A stretch of DNA of 8,097 bases, from NCBI GenBank assembly GCA_012519465.1, contig JAAYQD010000395.1, positions 1 through 8,097 on the forward strand, read 5' to 3'. Of this stretch, positions 5,323 through 8,097 are shown in pieces. The position numbers and the translations under genes were made by a program. The notes beneath the pieces are model-generated. The model ran no database searches and was not told the origin of the DNA. It worked only from the letters and a program-made list of their open reading frames with translations. Within the stretch, counting starts at the first letter, position 1; the number at the start of each line of letters is the position of its first letter. Source of the stretch: Candidatus Cloacimonadota bacterium. Its GTDB lineage: Bacteria; Cloacimonadota; Cloacimonadia; Cloacimonadales; Cloacimonadaceae.

Positions 5323-6195
5323 TTACTTCTTTTCCAATACGAGGAACTTCTGTTTGCGGAAGCTTTCCGGATCTGTTACCTTCAAAGCCCAGCCATTGCC
5401 TTCTTTCATCAGGGAATAAGATGCTGCCACATGGTTGGAAAGCACGGCGTATCCCTTGGGAGCGGCTGGCAATAGTATCTGGTCTGTATCCAGAAGGTTC
5501 ATGGTGCTAAACTTGTCCGTGATAATCTTGCTGGTCACGGTGCTCACTCTGCCCAAGCCAAGGATGCCACCTTTGCGGTCTATCACGCCAGCGGCAATCA
5601 GCTCTTTGCGGGTGCCATAGATGTAATAGATTTGGTTGAGGTCCTGACTTTGGGTTTGGATGATGTTTTCTTTTTCTTTGATTTGAGATTCGCGTCTGGC
5701 GATTTCAGCTTGTGCAGCTTGTTTTTCACTGCTGAGATCTGCATTCAGCTGGGTGAGGCGTCCTTCCAGCTCTGCCAGGATGCGCTCTTTTTCTGCCACA
5801 GATGATCTGAGGCTGTTGAGGGTGGAGAGATATCCATCTCTCTGGCCTTTCACTTGGGAAACTTGGCGTTCCAGCTCGGCGATTTTCTTTTTATCGGTTT
5901 CAATCTGTGTGCGCATATTGGTGATATTGGTAATAAGGCGGTTACGGCGCTCTTCGGGGGTGCTGCCGGGGATCTCTCCCGTGCCGGCAATGGAGCCCAA
6001 AAGATCTACGTCCAACGCCTCCAAACTGGTTTGAACTTCATTTAGGGTATTTGATGCGGTTTCATATAGTTTCTGAGCATCGCTGGCCTTCTTTTCCGCT
6101 GCGCTTACCTTGTTGGCAGCGTTCATCCACATGATTCCAAACAGAATTGCCAGAATAGCTAAGACAACTGCAATTATCCACGTTAACGCTTTCAT
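5323..6195 (-). CDS. Membrane-anchored coiled-coil protein with a conserved C-terminal domain, function unknown
   Basis: This is a 290-residue protein. Residues 5-24 form one transmembrane helix with no lipobox, so it is probably an inner-membrane anchor with the rest in the periplasm. Residues 26-62 and about 83-188 are heptad-rich, charged coiled coil, broken by a Gly/Pro/Ser hinge (66-80, GSIAGTGEIPGSTPE). The C-terminal domain (about 189-290) opens with QIYYIYGTRKELIAAGVIDRKGG, then GILGLGR, and ends with DPESFRKQKFLVLEKK. This pattern (YY-x2-GT-x-KEL-x4-I-x3-GG) resembles C-terminal domains of Bacteroidota coiled-coil proteins of unknown or adhesin-like annotation; I do not claim a function. 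The ATG at 6195 has AGGAG 6 nt upstream. An in-frame start at 6258 would precede the candidate promoter and disrupt the membrane helix as an N-terminus. It has its own promoter and terminator. Confidence 0.85.
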   Translation of the reverse strand: MKALTWIIAVVLAILAILFGIMWMNAANKVSAAEKKASDAQKLYETASNTLNEVQTSLEALDVDLLGSIAGTGEIPGSTPEERRNRLITNITNMRTQIETDKKKIAELERQVSQVKGQRDGYLSTLNSLRSSVAEKERILAELEGRLTQLNADLSSEKQAAQAEIARRESQIKEKENIIQTQSQDLNQIYYIYGTRKELIAAGVIDRKGGILGLGRVSTVTSKIITDKFSTMNLLDTDQILLPAAPKGYAVLSNHVAASYSLMKEGNGWALKVTDPESFRKQKFLVLEKK

Positions 6196-6229
6196 GCTTG
6201 ACTCCTTACAATACTTTGTATTTATTGTA

Positions 6230-6258
6230 CCAAATAATATAAGTGGTTTTCCTGTCAA
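6230..6258 (-). promoter_or_regulatory. Candidate promoter of the coiled-coil protein gene
   Basis: On the minus strand TTGACA (6258-6253) is followed after 13 bp by TATTATTTGG (6239-6230), 34 bp before the ATG. The arrangement nearly duplicates that upstream of kbl (TTGACA, 14 bp, TAGGATTTGG). It lies in the 89-bp AT-rich divergent gap shared with rqcH. Confidence 0.45.
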
Positions 6259-6284
6259 GCTAAAAATATCTGGAGAGAATTACA

Positions 6285-7718
6285 TTGCACTACGCCTTAT
6301 TAAACATTTGGAGCCAGACACACACCGGTCTGGATGCCAGAATTGAATCCATCCGCCAGGGTGAGCGATACATCGATATCGTCTTTAAAGACAGACGGAT
6401 ACTCCGCTTTGTGCTAGATGCCCGTGATGCCTTTGTGTATCTGCATCAAGAGCGCAATCTGCCGCAGGTGGAAATCTGGAGCCAATTGCGCAACGCCCAG
6501 ATCACAAAACTGTGGCTGGACAGCTCGGATCGCATCCTCTCTTTAGAATTGCAGCACAAGGATATCTATCAGGAGACCCATCTTTACAGATTGATAGCAG
6601 AGCTCAGCCCCCCGCGCCCCAATCTCATCCTCTGTGAGATGCAGGATGATAGCCCAATCGTGATTGATGCCCTGCACAAATACAGCCTGGCGGATAACCC
6701 CGCCCGCCAGATACTGCCCAGTTTGGAGTATCAGCCGCCCCAAACAGGCTGGACGCCGGATAAAACCACCATCCCACCGCCCTGGGAGCTGAAACGCGGA
6801 GACGGCGCACCGCCCCAGAGCTTTACCGATATAAACGCATTCTTGCAAGCCCATTACGAAGAAGTGTTCATCGCCGAGGGCATCAGACGCCAGCGCCAAC
6901 AGCAGCTTTCCCAATTGCAGAAGGCAATCGCCAAGCAATCCCAAAAACTGGACAAACAAAAGGCAGAGCTGGAAAGCGCAGCCCACGCCGACACCTATCG
7001 CCTCTATGCTGAGGTGATAAAATACAACCTCCACCAGTTGCAGAAGGGGCAAAGCAGCCTGGAAGCCGTGAATTACTATGACCCCGCCATGCCCCAAATC
7101 TCCATCCCCCTCCAGAGCCAGCTAAGCCCCACAGAGAATATGGATTGGTACCTCAAACGCTATAAAAAGGCGAAAAGCGGCTTTAAACAAATTCAACAAA
7201 ACATCGCCGCCACCCAGGAGGAGCTCTCCCGCCTGCAAGAGATCCATAAGGATTTGGAGGCAGGACGCGAGGTGGACTATATTCCCACCAGCCACAAAGC
7301 CTCCGCCAGCCAGAGCTTTCGCCCCAATATCATGGACAAGCTGCTGCGCATCCGCATCGAGGATGGCTTTGAAATAGTGATCGGCAGGAAAGCCAGCGAG
7401 AACGACTTTATCAGCACCCAACTGGGCAAGCCCCATGACTGGTGGTTTCATGCCCGCATCTACCGCGGTGCCCACGTGCTGCTGAGATGCCTGCACAAAA
7501 CCGAGCCTTCCCCAGAGCTGAAGACCATCTGCTGCCGCCTTGCCGCATGGTTTTCCAAGGCGCGCTTTTCCTCAAACGTGCCCGTGGATTACACCCAGGT
7601 ACGCTTTTTGCGCAAACCCCGGCGCAGCGCTCCCGGATTTATCACTTACACCCAACATCAGGGCGCCTTTGTGGAGCCAATCTCCCCGCGCCAATTGAGA
7701 GAGGAAATGGGCTTGTGA
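6285..7718 (+). CDS. rqcH: NFACT-family ribosome quality control protein RqcH, compact form
   Basis: This 477-residue protein is of the NFACT (Rqc2/FbpA-like) family. RqcH binds stalled 50S-peptidyl-tRNA and recruits tRNA-Ala to add alanine tails that mark the nascent chain for degradation. NFACT-N spans about 1-155 and keeps the DR pair (D82, R83 in SSDRILSLEL) needed in RqcH for tailing. The coiled-coil M domain spans about 198-335, with NYYDP, IPLQSQLSPTENMDWYLKRYKKAK and EELSRLQEIHKDLE. NFACT-R spans about 350-470, with DGFEIVIGRKASENDF, DWWFHAR, GAHVLLR, VPVDYTQVRFLRKP and PGFITY. Typical RqcH has about 550-570 residues. Here a short proline-rich linker stands where the helix-hairpin-helix region is usually found. 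The start is TTG at 6285 with GGAGAG 7 nt upstream; no in-frame ATG is nearby and MHYALLNIW matches the family start. The older adhesin name FbpA is an alternative annotation. Confidence 0.92.
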   Translation: MHYALLNIWSQTHTGLDARIESIRQGERYIDIVFKDRRILRFVLDARDAFVYLHQERNLPQVEIWSQLRNAQITKLWLDSSDRILSLELQHKDIYQETHLYRLIAELSPPRPNLILCEMQDDSPIVIDALHKYSLADNPARQILPSLEYQPPQTGWTPDKTTIPPPWELKRGDGAPPQSFTDINAFLQAHYEEVFIAEGIRRQRQQQLSQLQKAIAKQSQKLDKQKAELESAAHADTYRLYAEVIKYNLHQLQKGQSSLEAVNYYDPAMPQISIPLQSQLSPTENMDWYLKRYKKAKSGFKQIQQNIAATQEELSRLQEIHKDLEAGREVDYIPTSHKASASQSFRPNIMDKLLRIRIEDGFEIVIGRKASENDFISTQLGKPHDWWFHARIYRGAHVLLRCLHKTEPSPELKTICCRLAAWFSKARFSSNVPVDYTQVRFLRKPRRSAPGFITYTQHQGAFVEPISPRQLREEMGL

Positions 7719-8097
7719 AGGGGCGCATCAAAGACCTCGCCACCATCCTCAACTGCCATCCCTACAGCGACAGCAGTCTGATTATCAAGGCTTTTTGCCC
7801 CCGCCTGGGCAATATCAGCATCATCGCCAAATGCTGGCGCAAAGCCCAGAACAAATCCCCGCTGCAAACCCTTCATGAATATGAGCTCACCCTCTACGAA
7901 CCCTCTGGGGGAGAGCTGTATCTGCTGTATGAAGCCAGCTTGGTCACAGAACGCCTGTTCCCCAATCCCAAATTGCTCAGCACCGCCCTCAGCGGAGCGG
8001 AATTGATGGCAAATCTCATCCTCAGCAGTGATGAATACGCAGCATACTATCAGCTGTTAAGGGATTATACAGGCTATCTGCAAGGGTTGGCCGGGTA
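7715..8097 (+). CDS. recO: DNA repair protein RecO, N-terminal part
   Basis: The visible part is 127 residues; the gene runs off the right edge. RecO anneals ssDNA and, with RecR, loads RecA in the RecF pathway. The N-terminal OB-fold pattern is recognisable: LATILNCHPYSDSSLIIKAF, then LGNISIIAKCWRKAQNKSPLQTLHEYELTLYEP, then GELYLLYEASLVTERL. After it comes the start of the helical domain (LMANLILSSDEYAAYYQLLRDYTGYL). The usual basic GARR-type turn is replaced by CWRKAQNK. The start is GTG at 7715, sharing GTGA with the rqcH stop (4-nt overlap). GAGAGG at 7698-7703 could serve as a somewhat distant ribosome site. No in-frame ATG occurs for almost 100 codons, so GTG is the only sensible start. 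Translation is probably coupled to rqcH. The family call rests on pattern, without the zinc-finger C-terminus in view. Confidence 0.82.
   Translation, partial: MKGRIKDLATILNCHPYSDSSLIIKAFCPRLGNISIIAKCWRKAQNKSPLQTLHEYELTLYEPSGGELYLLYEASLVTERLFPNPKLLSTALSGAELMANLILSSDEYAAYYQLLRDYTGYLQGLAG

Noticed and set aside
6196..6258. Upstream in-frame start extending the coiled-coil protein by 21 residues
   Set aside because: The ATG at 6195 has a strong AGGAG at 6 nt and begins just before the membrane helix. The extension would cover the candidate promoter.
1..8097. A new defence, mobile or biosynthetic system
   Set aside because: Every coding region except the coiled-coil protein falls in a known housekeeping or envelope family. 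No nuclease, integrase, toxin or reverse transcriptase motif is visible. The nearest candidates for novelty are the intergenic repeat block, the lipid A operon composition and the coiled-coil protein.

Overview
This window looks like chromosomal DNA from a Gram-negative bacterium. It encodes LpxB of lipid A synthesis beside a lipid-acyltransferase-like protein. The mix of a Bacteroidota-like coiled-coil envelope protein, moderate GC and strong AGAGG/GGAG ribosome sites suggests the FCB side of the tree, possibly a Cloacimonadota-type lineage. That placement is my inference from gene flavour, not a database match. I see no phage, insertion sequence, CRISPR array or toxin/defence module. It is mostly housekeeping DNA with one odd intergenic stretch.

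Layout. (1) Positions 1-476, minus strand: the first 158 residues of a sugar-nucleotide SDR epimerase/dehydratase, running off the left edge. (2) 477-960: a 484-bp divergent intergenic region. AT-rich promoter-like ends flank a GC-rich core with a 14-bp inverted repeat, an 11-bp-period direct repeat and further hairpins. (3) 961-2151, plus strand: kbl, ending in a strong intrinsic terminator. (4) 4522 down to 2186, minus strand: a three-gene overlapping operon of a COG2426-type small membrane protein (GTG start), lpxB, and a DUF374 lysophospholipid-acyltransferase-like protein. Its last codons are antisense to the kbl terminator. (5) 4644-5190, plus strand: tadA followed after 4 nt by tRNA-Ser(CGA). 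(6) 6195 down to 5323, minus strand: a single-gene unit for a membrane-anchored coiled-coil protein with its own terminator. (7) 6285-8097, plus strand: rqcH (TTG start), then recO (GTG start, 4-nt overlap), which runs off the right edge.

How they fit together. The minus-strand operon is a coherent envelope/lipid A unit: LpxB makes the lipid A disaccharide, the DUF374 protein is a candidate acyl donor enzyme, and the COG2426 protein is a candidate DedA-like membrane transporter. TadA and tRNA-Ser are both decoding functions and probably share a transcript. RqcH acts in ribosome-associated quality control, and RecO in recombination repair. Kbl catalyses the CoA-dependent step of threonine catabolism, but no threonine dehydrogenase is visible beside it. 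Three of the eight genes use non-ATG starts (GTG, TTG, GTG). Four minus- or plus-strand genes share an upstream TA-N4-TTGG motif that may be a lineage-specific promoter element.
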